64,000 nucleotides of DNA from Orlajensenia stereocauli (GCF_039548895.1 NZ_JBCLVG010000002.1); one strand, 5' to 3'; shown: positions 35,841 to 45,040, counted from the first letter of the stretch. The notes: generated from the letters alone by a model not told the origin. Numbers and translations are program-made.

Positions 35841-36767
35841 CGGCAGGTCGACCGGACCCTCCGCAGGCTCCGCCGCCTTCACCGCGGCGATGCCCCCGAG
35901 GATGAGTGCGCCGCCCAGCAACTGCAGCGGCTGGAGTTGCTCGCCCAGCAGGATCCACGCGAAGAGTGCGGCGAACACCACCTCGAGCAGTCCGGCGAAC
36001 GACGCCAACCTCGAACCGAGCGACTCCGCTGCGGTGATGCCAGCGACGTACGCGAGCGCCGTGCTCACGACTGCGACGAACACGAGTGGCACCCACCACG
36101 GCAGCGCCGCGCCGAACAACGGCAGGTCGCCGAAGGTGGCTGTGAACGGGAGCACGCCGACGAGCGCGAGCAGGCTCAGGGTGAGAGCGCCGATGACCAG
36201 GCCGACCCCGGCGAAGGCGACAGGCGGCAGGCCGTCGCTCGGGCGCGCGGCGATCACGAAGTAGACGGCGCAGGCCACCATGGCGAGCACGGAGAACAGC
36301 AGGCCGATCGGGTCTGGCGCACCGATGGAGCCGGGGCCGATGACCATCACGAGGCCGACGATCGCCAGCCCCGAGCCCGCGAGCACGAGGGGCCGCGGCA
36401 TCCGGAGCGTCCTCGCCCAGACCACCGCCACCAGGAGGAGCGGCGCGAGCAGCTCGATGAGGATCGCCGTCGAGACCGGCACCGTGCGAATGGCAGCGAA
36501 GTAGAAGAACTGCGTGGAGGCCACACCGACGACGCCCATGATGAGCACGCGCCAACGGGCACGCCAGAGTGCGTTCCAGCGGCCGCGCAGTGCCATCAGG
36601 GTGATGGGCAGCAGGATGATCGCGCCGCCGATGGCCCGGGCGGTGACGGCAGCAGCCGGAGACCAGCCGGCCTCCAGGAGCGGCTTCATGAGCACGCCCG
36701 AGGTGCCGAAGGAGGCCGCGGCGAGCACGGCGATCGCCAGACCGGATGCTGTGGACGATATTCTCAC
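35793..36767 (-). CDS. EamA/DMT family transporter
   Basis: 324 residues with ten hydrophobic segments and two EamA halves; typical features are FYFAAIRTVPVSTAILIELLAPL and LEVVFAALFAWILLGEQL. Probably an exporter of amino acids or metabolites. GTG at 36767 is preferred because GGAGG precedes it by 4-5 nt; the GTG at 36785 has no site. The last 17 or so residues (LAEARTESAAEVPAR) and the stop codon are encoded by the intergenic repeat, so the original C-terminus was probably altered by repeat insertion. Confidence 0.88.
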   Translation of the reverse strand: MRISSTASGLAIAVLAAASFGTSGVLMKPLLEAGWSPAAAVTARAIGGAIILLPITLMALRGRWNALWRARWRVLIMGVVGVASTQFFYFAAIRTVPVSTAILIELLAPLLLVAVVWARTLRMPRPLVLAGSGLAIVGLVMVIGPGSIGAPDPIGLLFSVLAMVACAVYFVIAARPSDGLPPVAFAGVGLVIGALTLSLLALVGVLPFTATFGDLPLFGAALPWWVPLVFVAVVSTALAYVAGITAAESLGSRLASFAGLLEVVFAALFAWILLGEQLQPLQLLGGALILGGIAAVKAAEPAEGPVDLPLAEARTESAAEVPAR

Positions 36768-36867
36768 GATGCCTCCGTCGATCACCCGCCCCGCCGGAAT
36801 CGACGCTGCGTTAGGACTAAACTGTTGTTAGCCCATAACGCTACTCCGACCCTCGTTAGGAGTCAAC

Positions 36868-37425
36868 ATGCAGTTTGCCCATGACACCGTCGTGGCGCTC
36901 GAGTTCGCCGTCGAGCTCGGGAACACCGCGGCCGGCGCCTCCCGCAGCGACCTGGAGGAGCTCGGAACCGTCGAGGAATTGGCGGCACTCCTGCAGCAGT
37001 ATCCGTTCACCGGACGCATCGACGGAGACGAGGCCGAGCGCCTCGACGTGCTCGACACCCGAGCGCAGATCAGGCATCTCTGGACCCTGGACCGGGACGA
37101 CGCCGTGGTCGAGGTGAACCGCATGCTCCGTGAGGCCAACGCTCTGCCCTACCTCGCCAGGCACGACGACATCGACTGGCACCTTCACGCCACCTCGAAC
37201 GACGCCCCTCTGGGCGAGCGGATGCGGGTCGAGGCGGCCGTCGCGCTGATGGACGTCATCCGCATGGACGAGATGCAGCGCCTGCGCGTCTGCGAGGCCG
37301 ACAACTGCACCGGGCTCATCCTCGATCTGTCACGGAACAGATCGAAGCGCTTCTGCACCGTGCGCTGCGGCAGCCGGATGAACATGATCGCGTTCCGTGA
37401 ACGCAAGGCGGCCACGGCGGAGTAG
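36868..37425 (+). CDS. CGNR zinc-finger domain protein (probable transcriptional regulator)
   Basis: 185 residues. N-terminal ABATE-like helical region and C-terminal zf-CGNR with VCEADNCTGLILDLSRNRSK, FCTVRCGSRMNMIAFRERK. The family probably binds DNA as a stress- or ligand-responsive regulator. ATG at 36868 has AGGAG 6 nt upstream. It diverges from the EamA gene; the 100-bp gap has short inverted repeats such as GTTA-N5-TAAC, so it may control that transporter. Confidence 0.9.
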   Translation: MQFAHDTVVALEFAVELGNTAAGASRSDLEELGTVEELAALLQQYPFTGRIDGDEAERLDVLDTRAQIRHLWTLDRDDAVVEVNRMLREANALPYLARHDDIDWHLHATSNDAPLGERMRVEAAVALMDVIRMDEMQRLRVCEADNCTGLILDLSRNRSKRFCTVRCGSRMNMIAFRERKAATAE

Positions 37426-37452
37426 GGGGCGCTAGTTCCCTAGGCTGGAGGG

Positions 37453-37878
37453 ATGGATGCCTGCGCCGCACTCGCCGAGACAGCGGACCGGCTCGCGACG
37501 GCAGGGCACTCGTCACGACGCTTCCTGGTCGAGCTGGGCTCCGTGGCCGGCGGGGTGCGCACAGGGCCACTGTGGTTCATCGACGCCGGGCTCGGCGGGC
37601 GCAACGTGTTCCATGGGCGAGGTTTCCGACGACACCTCGATGACGGCACCGACGGCCAGGCACGGCACTTCGCCGGGCTCGTCGCTGTGAGCGCGCGACT
37701 CGGGGCACCGCTGACACGCTGGCTCTCGGTGCACGCGGGGCGCGACGCCCCCGACTCGGCCGACGGACGCCTCACCGAGTCGGCGATCACGTTCACGAGC
37801 GGCATCCGGACCGGCGCTCTCGAGCAGGGTTCCGCGGCGGAGTGGATCCGGCGGGAACTCTGCGCGAGCTGCGGGTGA
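37453..37878 (+). CDS. hypothetical protein
   Basis: 141 residues, no membrane segment. I do not recognise the family; GLGGRNVFHGRGFRRHLDDG and GQARHFAGLVAVSARLG look conserved-protein-like. ATG at 37453 lies 6 nt after TAGGCT, with GGAGGG directly before it, so the transcript is either leaderless or has a minimal leader. It converges on the SDR gene. Confidence 0.65.
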   Translation: MDACAALAETADRLATAGHSSRRFLVELGSVAGGVRTGPLWFIDAGLGGRNVFHGRGFRRHLDDGTDGQARHFAGLVAVSARLGAPLTRWLSVHAGRDAPDSADGRLTESAITFTSGIRTGALEQGSAAEWIRRELCASCG

Positions 37879-37918
37879 GCCCTCGGTGCGCAGCGACCGC
37901 CCGAAGCGCCTGCAACCG

Positions 37919-39007
37919 CTACGCGACCGACCAGCCGCCGTCCGACGGGAGGATGACGCCGTTGACGTTCACGCCGTCGTCGCTGAGCAGGAACGTGATC
38001 GAGGCGGCGAGCGCCTCGGCCTCTGCGGCATCCGGCAACAGGGTCATCGCCAACTGCACGCGTGATGCGCCGAGCGGAGAGGCGAATGACGCCTCGATGT
38101 TCGTGATCGTGGGACCGGGGGCGACGGCGTTCACGCGGATGCCGCTCGGGCCGTACATGAACGCGCTCGACTTGGTGATGCCGGCCACGGCGTGCTTCGA
38201 CGCCGTGTAGGCGACGCCTGCGGCCGAGCCGCGGAGGGCTGCCTCCGACGCCGTGTTCACGATCGAGCCCTTCGCCTGCGCGAGCATCGCGGGGATGACC
38301 GCGCGGGTGAGCTTCATCGTTCCGGTGACGTTGATGTGGAACACGCGGTCCCACACGGCGTCGGTGACCTCGCCGACTGGCGTCATGTCGTCCATGATTC
38401 CGGCGATGTTGGCCAGGCCGTCGATGCGGTCGCCCGCTGCCTCGACGATGGCCGCGATGGCCTCGTCATCGGTGATGTCACCGGACACCACGACGATCTC
38501 GGCATCGGCGTGGTCGGCCGCGAACTCGTCGAGACGCTCCTGCGAGATATCGACGGCGATCACGCGGCCACCCTCACGGGCGACGCGGGAGGCGGTGGCG
38601 CGACCGATGCCGGAACCGGCGCCGGTGACGATGACGGTCTGACCGGCGAAGCGTCCGCCGGTCACCTTCTCGATCCACTCGGGAGCTTCGACGACGGGCA
38701 CGACCTCCTCGGTGTCGGTGGTGACGGATGCCGCAGCACCGGCGCGCGCCGCAGGAGCAGCATCCGTCGCCCCGGCGGGAACGTCTCCGGCAGCGGCGCG
38801 CGCCACGAGTGCGTCGACGGCTTCCTGCGAGAACTGTCCCTTGCTGAGTTTCATGAGGCGCTTGAGTGCCAGGCGGTGCACGGGCTTCAGAACGTCGGCA
38901 TCCTGTCCGGACTGCGCGAGCATCTCCCGCAGGATGGGGCCGCCGACGGGGTGCTCGAGCCAGGTCTTGATGGAGGAGTCGCCGGTGAGGGGTGCGGGGG
39001 TGCTCAT
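37919..39007 (-). CDS. SDR family NAD(P)-dependent oxidoreductase with extra N-terminal module
   Basis: 362 residues. The C-terminal 250 are a classical short-chain dehydrogenase: TGAGSGIG (128-135), NIAG, catalytic YTASK. The first 70 residues form a separate helical module, with SIKTWLEHPVGGPILREMLA followed by LKPVHRLALKRLMKLSKGQF, resembling the small module at the end of some actinobacterial GH3 proteins; an Ala-rich linker joins them. ATG at 39007 has AAGGAA upstream. Divergent TetR gene with a strong operator in the gap suggests substrate-induced expression. Confidence 0.88.
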   Translation of the reverse strand: MSTPAPLTGDSSIKTWLEHPVGGPILREMLAQSGQDADVLKPVHRLALKRLMKLSKGQFSQEAVDALVARAAAGDVPAGATDAAPAARAGAAASVTTDTEEVVPVVEAPEWIEKVTGGRFAGQTVIVTGAGSGIGRATASRVAREGGRVIAVDISQERLDEFAADHADAEIVVVSGDITDDEAIAAIVEAAGDRIDGLANIAGIMDDMTPVGEVTDAVWDRVFHINVTGTMKLTRAVIPAMLAQAKGSIVNTASEAALRGSAAGVAYTASKHAVAGITKSSAFMYGPSGIRVNAVAPGPTITNIEASFASPLGASRVQLAMTLLPDAAEAEALAASITFLLSDDGVNVNGVILPSDGGWSVA

Positions 39008-39063
39008 GCTGATGTTTCCTTCTGTTCTGCCGGGTAGGCGCGGGGGTGCGGGCCGTGGATCCG

Positions 39064-39085
39064 AACCGGACTACGTTGTCCGGTT
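39064..39085. promoter_or_regulatory. 22-bp perfect-arm operator between SDR and TetR genes
   Basis: AACCGGAC (39064-39071), 6-bp centre TACGTT, GTCCGGTT (39078-39085): both 8-bp arms are perfect inverted copies. It lies 15 bp ahead of the TetR start and 57 bp ahead of the SDR start; most likely the binding site of the TetR protein next to it. Confidence 0.78.
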
Positions 39086-39099
39086 GTACGCTAACACCT

Positions 39100-39657
39100 G
39101 TGCCCGAGAATTCGAAAGCAAACCGCGGACCCAGCGCCGGACCTGCCAATCGGGCCGCACTGATCAAGGCCGCCCGCGAGGTCTTCGCGGAGTCCGGGCT
39201 CGACGCACCTCTCAGCGCCGTCGCCCGCCGTGCCGGGGTGGGCCAGGGCAGCCTCTATCGACACTTCCCCGATCGGATCGCCCTCGGCGTGGCCGTGTTC
39301 GACGACAACATCGCCCAGCTCGAGGCCCTGGCCGCGGCATCCGGCAGCACCCTCGTCGACCTCTTCGACGGCATCGCCGAGCAGGCCATGAGCTCGACGG
39401 CACTCATCGAACTCACGTCGGCTGCGCGCCACGACGAACGCGCCGAGCACCTTGCGAGCCGCATGACGACGCTGGTCGACGCCCTGGTCATCCGCGATCG
39501 GGCCTCGGGCCGCATCCGCGAGCAGGTCACCACCGAAGACGTGATGCTCGCCATCGGCATGCTCGCCTTCCTGTTGGCGAAGACGGATGCCGACGACCGC
39601 GCCCACGTCGCGGAGCGCGCGCGGGGCATCTTCCGCATGGCCTTCACCGAGGGCTGA
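39100..39657 (+). CDS. TetR/AcrR family regulator, divergent from SDR
   Basis: 185 residues from GTG 39100. The helix-turn-helix region NRAALIKAAREVFAESGLDA ... GQGSLYRHFPDRIAL and the VARRAGVGQGSLYRHFP box are typical. GTG 39100 follows a TACGCT -10 box by 7 nt (leaderless); a longer GTG start at 39046 would run through the operator, so it is rejected. Probably represses itself and the SDR gene. Confidence 0.88.
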   Translation: MPENSKANRGPSAGPANRAALIKAAREVFAESGLDAPLSAVARRAGVGQGSLYRHFPDRIALGVAVFDDNIAQLEALAAASGSTLVDLFDGIAEQAMSSTALIELTSAARHDERAEHLASRMTTLVDALVIRDRASGRIREQVTTEDVMLAIGMLAFLLAKTDADDRAHVAERARGIFRMAFTEG

Positions 39658-39687
39658 CCGGCACGACCGCGCTGCTAGCGTGGCGAG

Positions 39688-40656
39688 GTGACCGATTCTC
39701 CGCGCGCCACCGTCGGCGTCATGCTCCCCCGCGACCTTCCGGCCGCCGACGTCATCCGCTACGCCCGCCGAGCCGAGCAACTCGGGTTCGCCGAGCTCTG
39801 GGTGGTCGAAGACCTGGGCTTCCGCGGCGGCATCGCGCAGGCCGCATCCGTTCTCGCCTCGACGTCGCGCATCGTCGTGGGCATCGGCATCCTGCCGGCC
39901 GGCGCTCGCAACGCCGCCTTCGCCGCCATGGAGCTCGCCACGCTCGAACAGCTGTTCCCGGGGCGTCTCATCGCGGGCATCGGGCACGGGATGCCGCACT
40001 GGATGCGGTCGCTCGGCGCCTGGCCGGCCAGCCCGCTCACCCTCCTCGAGGAGTACCTCACGACGGTGCGCGGCCTGCTCGCCGGACAGCGCATCGACAC
40101 CGCAGACTCGGCGCGCTACGTGAAGCTGGCAGACACCGCCCTCGAGCCGTCGTCGACTCCAGATGCCGCCCCACCCGTGCTCGCGGGCGTGCGCGGCCCC
40201 AAGTCGCTCGCCGTCTCGGGCCGCGCCGCGGACGGCACGATCCTCGCCGAACCGGCAGGCCCCGAGTACGCGCGCGCCGCCCTCGGGCACATCGCGGCCG
40301 CGGGCGCCCACAGGCTCGTGACCTTCAACATCGGCTCGGTGCATCCGGACGCCGCCGCCGCCATCGACGCCGCCCGCCCCGGCCTCTCCGCGATCGGCGA
40401 GCCCGACTGGGCGCCCCATATCGAGCCGCTGCCGTTCGCTGCCGAGTTCGCCGCCCTGCGAGCCGACTCCGCGTCGGGCGAAGACTTCGTCCACCGAATG
40501 CCAGCCGAGTGGGTGCCGCAGCTGGCCCTCGCTGGCACGACGGACCAGGTGCGCGCGAGACTGGCCGAGCTCGCAGCGGCGGGCGTGACCAGCAGCGTCT
40601 TCATCCCCGTGGGCGATCCGTTCGAGGCGTTGGAGTCGCTCGCGACGGTGTTCTGA
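39688..40656 (+). CDS. LLM class flavin-dependent oxidoreductase (luciferase-like)
   Basis: 322 residues. LELW-type start region AEQLGFAELWVVEDLGFRGG, TSRIVVGIGILPAGARNAAF and FPGRLIAGIGHGMP match the luciferase-like F420- or FMN-dependent family. Cofactor cannot be told for certain; actinobacterial members often use F420. GTG start at 39688. It follows the TetR gene by 30 bp and may be cotranscribed with it. Confidence 0.88.
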   Translation: MTDSPRATVGVMLPRDLPAADVIRYARRAEQLGFAELWVVEDLGFRGGIAQAASVLASTSRIVVGIGILPAGARNAAFAAMELATLEQLFPGRLIAGIGHGMPHWMRSLGAWPASPLTLLEEYLTTVRGLLAGQRIDTADSARYVKLADTALEPSSTPDAAPPVLAGVRGPKSLAVSGRAADGTILAEPAGPEYARAALGHIAAAGAHRLVTFNIGSVHPDAAAAIDAARPGLSAIGEPDWAPHIEPLPFAAEFAALRADSASGEDFVHRMPAEWVPQLALAGTTDQVRARLAELAAAGVTSSVFIPVGDPFEALESLATVF

Positions 40657-40700
40657 CAGCCGGCCGCTGCTTCACGGGCGCCGGCTGCGAGGAGGTGGAC

Positions 40701-40901
40701 ATGTCACACGAAGAATCGGAGTTCCCGCAGTCGCTCGGGAAGGTGGCCCGGCGAGAATTGGCCGCCAACGGTTTCACCCGCTACGAGCAGTTGTCGAGCG
40801 TGTCCGCTGCGGAGCTGCTGGCACTCCATGGCGTCGGGCCGAAAGCCATCCGTATCCTCCGTGAGGAGTTGGCGGCTCGCGGGTCGCGCCTTCGTGAGTG
40901 A
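40701..40901 (+). CDS. small helix-hairpin-helix protein
   Basis: 66 residues. LGKVARRELAANGFTRYEQL followed by SAAELLALHGVGPKAIRILREEL is a single HhH module like that in the RNA polymerase alpha C-terminal domain and in DNA-repair proteins; such stand-alone copies are common in actinobacteria and probably bind nucleic acid. ATG at 40701 has GGAGG 5 nt upstream. Confidence 0.85.
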   Translation: MSHEESEFPQSLGKVARRELAANGFTRYEQLSSVSAAELLALHGVGPKAIRILREELAARGSRLRE

Positions 40902-40952
40902 GCCCGATCGAATCTCTTCCTGCCGGTGGAACGTGCCTGAATCCGCCTCGAC

Positions 40953-40977
40953 CGCGGGGGTGTCGACCACGCCCGCG
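40953..40977. terminator. hairpin terminator between convergent genes
   Basis: CGCGGGGGTG (40953-40962) pairs with CACGCCCGCG (40968-40977) at 9 of 10 positions with a 5-nt loop; located between the stops of the helix-hairpin-helix gene and the PPOX gene. Confidence 0.6.
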
Positions 40978-40988
40978 CGTGAGGCGCC

Positions 40989-41399
40989 CTACTTCTCGAG
41001 CAGGCTGGCCGATCCGAGCAACTTGGTGACCGTGATCGCGATGACCACACGCAGGGGGTTGGGCTGCGGCCGGCGATAACGCGCGGAGTACCGCTCGACG
41101 GCATCCGCCACGCTCTCGGGATCGCGGAGGATCTCGGCCGTGCCTGCGAGCGAGAGCCACTGTCGGCCCTCCACCTGGCCGATGGTGGCGATCACGCCGC
41201 GCTCGACGTTGCGCACCTTCTGGGACGGACCCGAGGTGATGATGCGCGCGATGAGCTCGCCCGAGTCGCGCTGCTCCACGGTGAAGCCGACGGCGACGAC
41301 GTGGATGCTGCCGTCTGGCGCGATCGTCGAGAGCGTGGCGAGGTGGCGGTCGGTGACGAAGGCGAGTCCGTCGGGGCTGAGGCGTGCGGGTTTCGTCAT
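40989..41399 (-). CDS. PPOX class (pyridoxamine 5'-phosphate oxidase-like) F420-dependent protein
   Basis: 136 residues from ATG 41399 (an ATG at 41411 is nearly as good). Split-barrel flavin/F420-binding fold: LATLSTIAPDGSIHVVAVGFT, SQKVRNVERGVIATIGQVEG and WLSLAGTAEI. Related actinobacterial proteins reduce F420-linked substrates. Substrate unknown. Confidence 0.87.
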   Translation of the reverse strand: MTKPARLSPDGLAFVTDRHLATLSTIAPDGSIHVVAVGFTVEQRDSGELIARIITSGPSQKVRNVERGVIATIGQVEGRQWLSLAGTAEILRDPESVADAVERYSARYRRPQPNPLRVVIAITVTKLLGSASLLEK

Positions 41400-41470
41400 C
41401 GGGTCAATCATGCCCCGGATGCCGCCTCCATCCGTTGGCGCCACCCACCAGGGCCCGCTCGACCACCCGC

Positions 41471-42409
41471 TCAGCGCGGCGTCTCGGCGAACAACGCCCG
41501 CTTCAACACCTCAGCCTGCATCCGCCAGAACTCGCGCGACACGTTCGCCTTGCGGAAGACGGCGTCGAAGCCGTGCGGAGCGCCGGGAATCGTCACGACC
41601 TCGCACGGCACACCGCTCTCCTCGAGCCGCGCGGCATACGCCAGGTCCTCGTCGTGGAACAGGTCGAGGGTGCCCACGCCGATCCACGCCGGCGGCAACC
41701 CGGCGAGGTCCTCCCGGCGGGCGGGCGCTGCATAGTGCGAGACGCCATCCGACCCGGGCTCGGCGCCGAGATACGAGGTCCATCCGAAGCGGTTGCTCCC
41801 GGGCGACCAGATGCGCACGTTGCGCGTGTCCATGTCGGTGCGCAGCACCGTGCGGTCGTCGAGCATCGGATAGACGAGCAGCTGGAACGCCGGCGCCACT
41901 TCGCCCTTGTCGTGCGCATACAGCACGAGCCCGGCGGCCAATCCTCCCCCGGCACTCGCTCCGCCGATCGCGATCCGCGACGGGTCGATTCCGCGCTCGT
42001 CCGCGTGCGAGATCACCCAGCGCAGCCCCGCGTAGGCATCTTCAACCGCCGCCGGCGAGGGATGCCCCGGGGCCAGCCGATAGCGCAGGGCCACCACCGT
42101 GATGCCCAGATAGCGGGCGAACCCGATGCTCGACGCCTCGTCCTGTTCCGGTGACCCGCTGATGAAGCCACCCCCGTGGATCCAGAACAATGCCGGCGCG
42201 GCACCCTTCAGCGAGCGCGGCCGGTACACCCGCAGCGACACCGGTCCGGCACCCGCGGGTCCCGGCACGGTCACGTTCTCGATCACGACGTCGGCGGGAG
42301 CATCCGGAACCCGCGGCTTCGCCTTCTGCATGAGGCGGGCCAGGCGCGGCCCGAACGAGAACTTCGGAACGTAGCGCGCGATGGCGAGATCCGGGTGGAA
42401 AGCCGACAT
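41471..42409 (-). CDS. alpha/beta hydrolase, hormone-sensitive-lipase-like esterase (family IV)
   Basis: 312 residues. Oxyanion motif HGGGFISGSP, nucleophile in IGGASAGGG (Ser), acid in the DLFHDED region and catalytic His in IPGAPHGF: all parts of HSL-type carboxylesterases. No signal peptide. ATG at 42409 has GAGGAGG 5 nt upstream. Likely hydrolyses short acyl esters. Upstream gap of 138 bp leads to a divergent DUF1801 gene. Confidence 0.92.
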   Translation of the reverse strand: MSAFHPDLAIARYVPKFSFGPRLARLMQKAKPRVPDAPADVVIENVTVPGPAGAGPVSLRVYRPRSLKGAAPALFWIHGGGFISGSPEQDEASSIGFARYLGITVVALRYRLAPGHPSPAAVEDAYAGLRWVISHADERGIDPSRIAIGGASAGGGLAAGLVLYAHDKGEVAPAFQLLVYPMLDDRTVLRTDMDTRNVRIWSPGSNRFGWTSYLGAEPGSDGVSHYAAPARREDLAGLPPAWIGVGTLDLFHDEDLAYAARLEESGVPCEVVTIPGAPHGFDAVFRKANVSREFWRMQAEVLKRALFAETPR

Positions 42410-42547
42410 GCATCCTCCTCGAGGTGGCGGAAGGCCATCCTGCCACGGACCGGACACTGGAATCCGGATGTTGGACGTCACCGGCTTCGATGGCGACGAC
42501 GTCGCTGTCTTCTGCCAGCGGCACTGGGCAGCAGCCATACTGGCTCC

Positions 42548-42937
42548 ATGCAGCCCGACGCCCGCTCCGAGGTCGACCTCTGGTTCGATGAGCTCGAACA
42601 TCCGCTGACGGATGCGGCCCTCCGCCTGCGTGCCGCCATCCTCGGAGCCTCCCCCACCGTCGTCGAGTCGATCAAGTGGAAGGCGCCGAATTTCGCCACA
42701 GCCGACGATTTCGCCACCTTCAGCATGCGCCGCCCGAACGCCGTGCAGGTGATCCTGCACACGGGCGCCAAGCCGAAGCCCGAGCATCCGGAGATCGTCA
42801 TCGACGACCCGACCGGACTCGCGAAGCGCCTCGACCGCAACCGCTTCGTCGTCACGATCACGAGCGACCAGCACGCGACGGATGCCGAGCCCGCCTTCGT
42901 CGCCCTGGTGCGGTCGTGGGTCGACCAGCTCGTCTAG
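42548..42937 (+). CDS. DUF1801 domain protein
   Basis: 129 residues. VVESIKWKAPNFATADDFAT and the FVVTITSDQH ending match DUF1801 (YdhG-like) proteins of unknown function. ATG at 42548 is 7-8 nt after a CATACT -10 box: leaderless. A separate transcription unit from the next gene. Confidence 0.87.
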   Translation: MQPDARSEVDLWFDELEHPLTDAALRLRAAILGASPTVVESIKWKAPNFATADDFATFSMRRPNAVQVILHTGAKPKPEHPEIVIDDPTGLAKRLDRNRFVVTITSDQHATDAEPAFVALVRSWVDQLV

Positions 42938-42994
42938 CCCCGCTGGACGCCGGTTCACCGAGCGCTCCACCGCCGAACGCGGGAAGATGGGCGC

Positions 42995-43846
42995 ATGCCT
43001 GATGATGCGCTGGTCGCCGCGGCCGACGAGCTCTACGCCCTCGCGCCGAGCGACTTCACGGCGGCGCGCAACAGCCGGGCCCAGGCGGTGCGGGGCGATG
43101 ATCGCGCACTGTCGGAGAGCATCCGTGCGCTCAAGAAACCGACACCTGCGGCCTGGCTCGTGAACCAGTTGGTGCGCCATCGCGCAGCTGATCTGCGAGA
43201 GGTGCTCGACCTCGGCAACGAGCTGCGCGATGCCCAGGAGCGCCGCGACGGCCCTGAGCTCTCCCGCCTCACCCGCACTCGACGCACCGCCGTGGCCGGG
43301 CTCGCACGCGAGGCTGCCGCGCTGGCCGAGGAGCTCGGTGCCTCCGTCGGGCGGCCCACGCTCGACGAGGTGGAGCAGACGGTGACGGCCGGCATCGCGG
43401 ATGCCGCAGCGACGGATGCCGTTCTCTCCGGTCGCCTGCTGCGCGCGTTGGTGACGGTGGGCTTCGACCCCGTCGACCTCGACGGAGCTGTGGCCGGCGG
43501 GCCTGCGCCGGTGGTGCAGCCGATGCGGCCCGTCGAGGACATCGCGGTGCGTCGCGAGAAGAAGCGGCGCGAACAGGCGGCCAATGAGGCCGACAAGGCT
43601 GCGGCATCCGCTCGCCGTGCGCTCGACGACGCCGAGGGGAGGATCGCGACGGCCGAGCGCCGCCGCGACGAGGCCGAGCACGACCGCGATGACCTCGAGG
43701 AGCGGCTGCGTCTGGCGACGAAGAAGCTCACGGCAGCCGAGAAGGACCTGACGGCGCGGGAGGGCGAGCGCGACAAGGCGGTTGCTGCCCTGAAGCGCGC
43801 GGATTCTGTGGCAGAGGCCGCTCGCGCCGAGCTCGACGAGCACTGA
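42995..43846 (+). CDS. coiled-coil protein of unknown function
   Basis: 283 residues. Residues about 1-150 are helical, with ALKKPTPAAWLVNQLVRHR and LGNELRDAQ; residues 185-283 form a long charged coiled coil (RREKKRREQAANEADKAAA and on). No enzyme motif or membrane segment. Proteins with the KPTPAAWxVNxL pattern are widespread in actinobacteria and uncharacterised. ATG at 42995. Confidence 0.78.
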   Translation: MPDDALVAAADELYALAPSDFTAARNSRAQAVRGDDRALSESIRALKKPTPAAWLVNQLVRHRAADLREVLDLGNELRDAQERRDGPELSRLTRTRRTAVAGLAREAAALAEELGASVGRPTLDEVEQTVTAGIADAAATDAVLSGRLLRALVTVGFDPVDLDGAVAGGPAPVVQPMRPVEDIAVRREKKRREQAANEADKAAASARRALDDAEGRIATAERRRDEAEHDRDDLEERLRLATKKLTAAEKDLTAREGERDKAVAALKRADSVAEAARAELDEH

Positions 43847-43905
43847 CGCTGACGCCTCCGTTGCGACTGCCTCTGAGCGCGAGAACAGTCCGATCGGCGT
43901 GATCG

Positions 43906-43938
43906 CGCCGAAACAGGCCGGACGGGCCTGTTCCGGCG
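43906..43938. terminator. bidirectional hairpin between convergent genes
   Basis: CGCCGAAACAGGCC (43906-43919) pairs with GGCCTGTTCCGGCG (43925-43938) at 13 of 14 positions, loop of 5. A second GGCCTGTTCCG follows at 43944, so alternative pairing is possible. Confidence 0.7.
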
Positions 43939-43977
43939 CATCTGGCCTGTTCCGCCCGCGGGGACTGAGTCGACCGC

Positions 43978-44931
43978 CTACGCGGCCTCGGCGAGCGAGG
44001 CGGATGCGGCGTCGAGCGCGGCGATCTCGTCGTCGGTCAGCGTGAGCTCGGCGACGGCGAGCAGCTCGGGCAGCTGCTCCACCGTGCGGGCGCTGGCGAG
44101 AGGCGCCACGACCGTGGGCTTGGCGAGCAGCCAGGCCAGGGCCGTCGTGGCGAGCCCGGCGTCGTGCGCTGCCGCGACCTCGTCGAGCGCGCTGATGACG
44201 GCGAGCCCGTTCTCGTTGAGGTAGCCGCCCGCTCCCCCGGCACGCGCTGCGCCCTCGAGGTCGGCCGCCGTGCGGTACTTGCCGGTGAGGAAACCGCTGG
44301 CGAGCGAGAAGTACGGAACAACACCCAGGTCGTGTGCGGCTGCGACGGGAGCCAGCTCGCTCTCGAACGGCTCGCGGTGCACCAGGTTGTAGTGCGGCTG
44401 CAGGGCGACCGGCAGCGCGAAGCCCTCGCGGGTGGCGATGTCGATCCACTCCTGCACGCGCGCGGCCGAGTAGTTCGACACGCCCACGTAGCGGATCTTG
44501 CCTGCGGTCACGAGCGCATCGAAGGCGGCGACGGTCTCCTCGAGCGGGGTGTCGGCGTCATCGAAGTGCGCGTAGTAGAGGTCGATGTGGTCGGTGCCGA
44601 GACGGGCGAGCGAGGCTTCGGATGCTGCTGTCACGTTGAACGACGACAGGCCGGTGAAGTCGGGGTGCTGGCTCACCTTCGTGCCGATGACGACGTCGTC
44701 ACGGTTGCCGCGGGTGCGCATCCACTCGCCGATGATCGTCTCGGACTCGCCACCCGAGTTGCCGGGAACCCAGGAGGAGTAGCCATCGGCCGTGTCGATG
44801 AAGTTGCCGCCGCCGGCCGTGAACGCGTCGAGCACGGCGGAGGACGTCGCGGCGTCCGAGGTCCAGCCGAAGGTGTTGCCTCCGAGGGCGAGCGGGAAGA
44901 TGTCGAGGTCGGACGATCCGATGGTGGGCAT
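43978..44931 (-). CDS. aldo/keto reductase
   Basis: 317 residues. Barrel motifs ALGGNTFGWTSD, FIDTADGYSSW (catalytic Asp and Tyr), VVIGTKVSQH (Lys) and LYYAHFDDADTPLEETV (His) are present, as is the NADPH-binding end region. Sequence type fits the AKR11/12 group acting on sugars or aldehydes. ATG at 44931. The gene diverges from the oxidoreductase fusion at 45167. Confidence 0.92.
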   Translation of the reverse strand: MPTIGSSDLDIFPLALGGNTFGWTSDAATSSAVLDAFTAGGGNFIDTADGYSSWVPGNSGGESETIIGEWMRTRGNRDDVVIGTKVSQHPDFTGLSSFNVTAASEASLARLGTDHIDLYYAHFDDADTPLEETVAAFDALVTAGKIRYVGVSNYSAARVQEWIDIATREGFALPVALQPHYNLVHREPFESELAPVAAAHDLGVVPYFSLASGFLTGKYRTAADLEGAARAGGAGGYLNENGLAVISALDEVAAAHDAGLATTALAWLLAKPTVVAPLASARTVEQLPELLAVAELTLTDDEIAALDAASASLAEAA

Positions 44932-45040
44932 GCAGCGGCCTTTCGTCAGGGATGGGGCACTCCTCGTGGCAACCGGGGCGGCCGGCGAGGCATTCCCTGC
45001 GGCCCGACGCTCTCCGAGCATTCCCACCTGCCACCCCCAT

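Noticed and set aside
41471..44449. Very long minus-strand open frame (992 codons) running antisense to two plus-strand genes
   Set aside because: Only its last 313 codons, starting at the ATG at 42409 with a good ribosome site, match a known fold. The rest is Arg/Gly-rich antisense sequence of the DUF1801 and coiled-coil genes.
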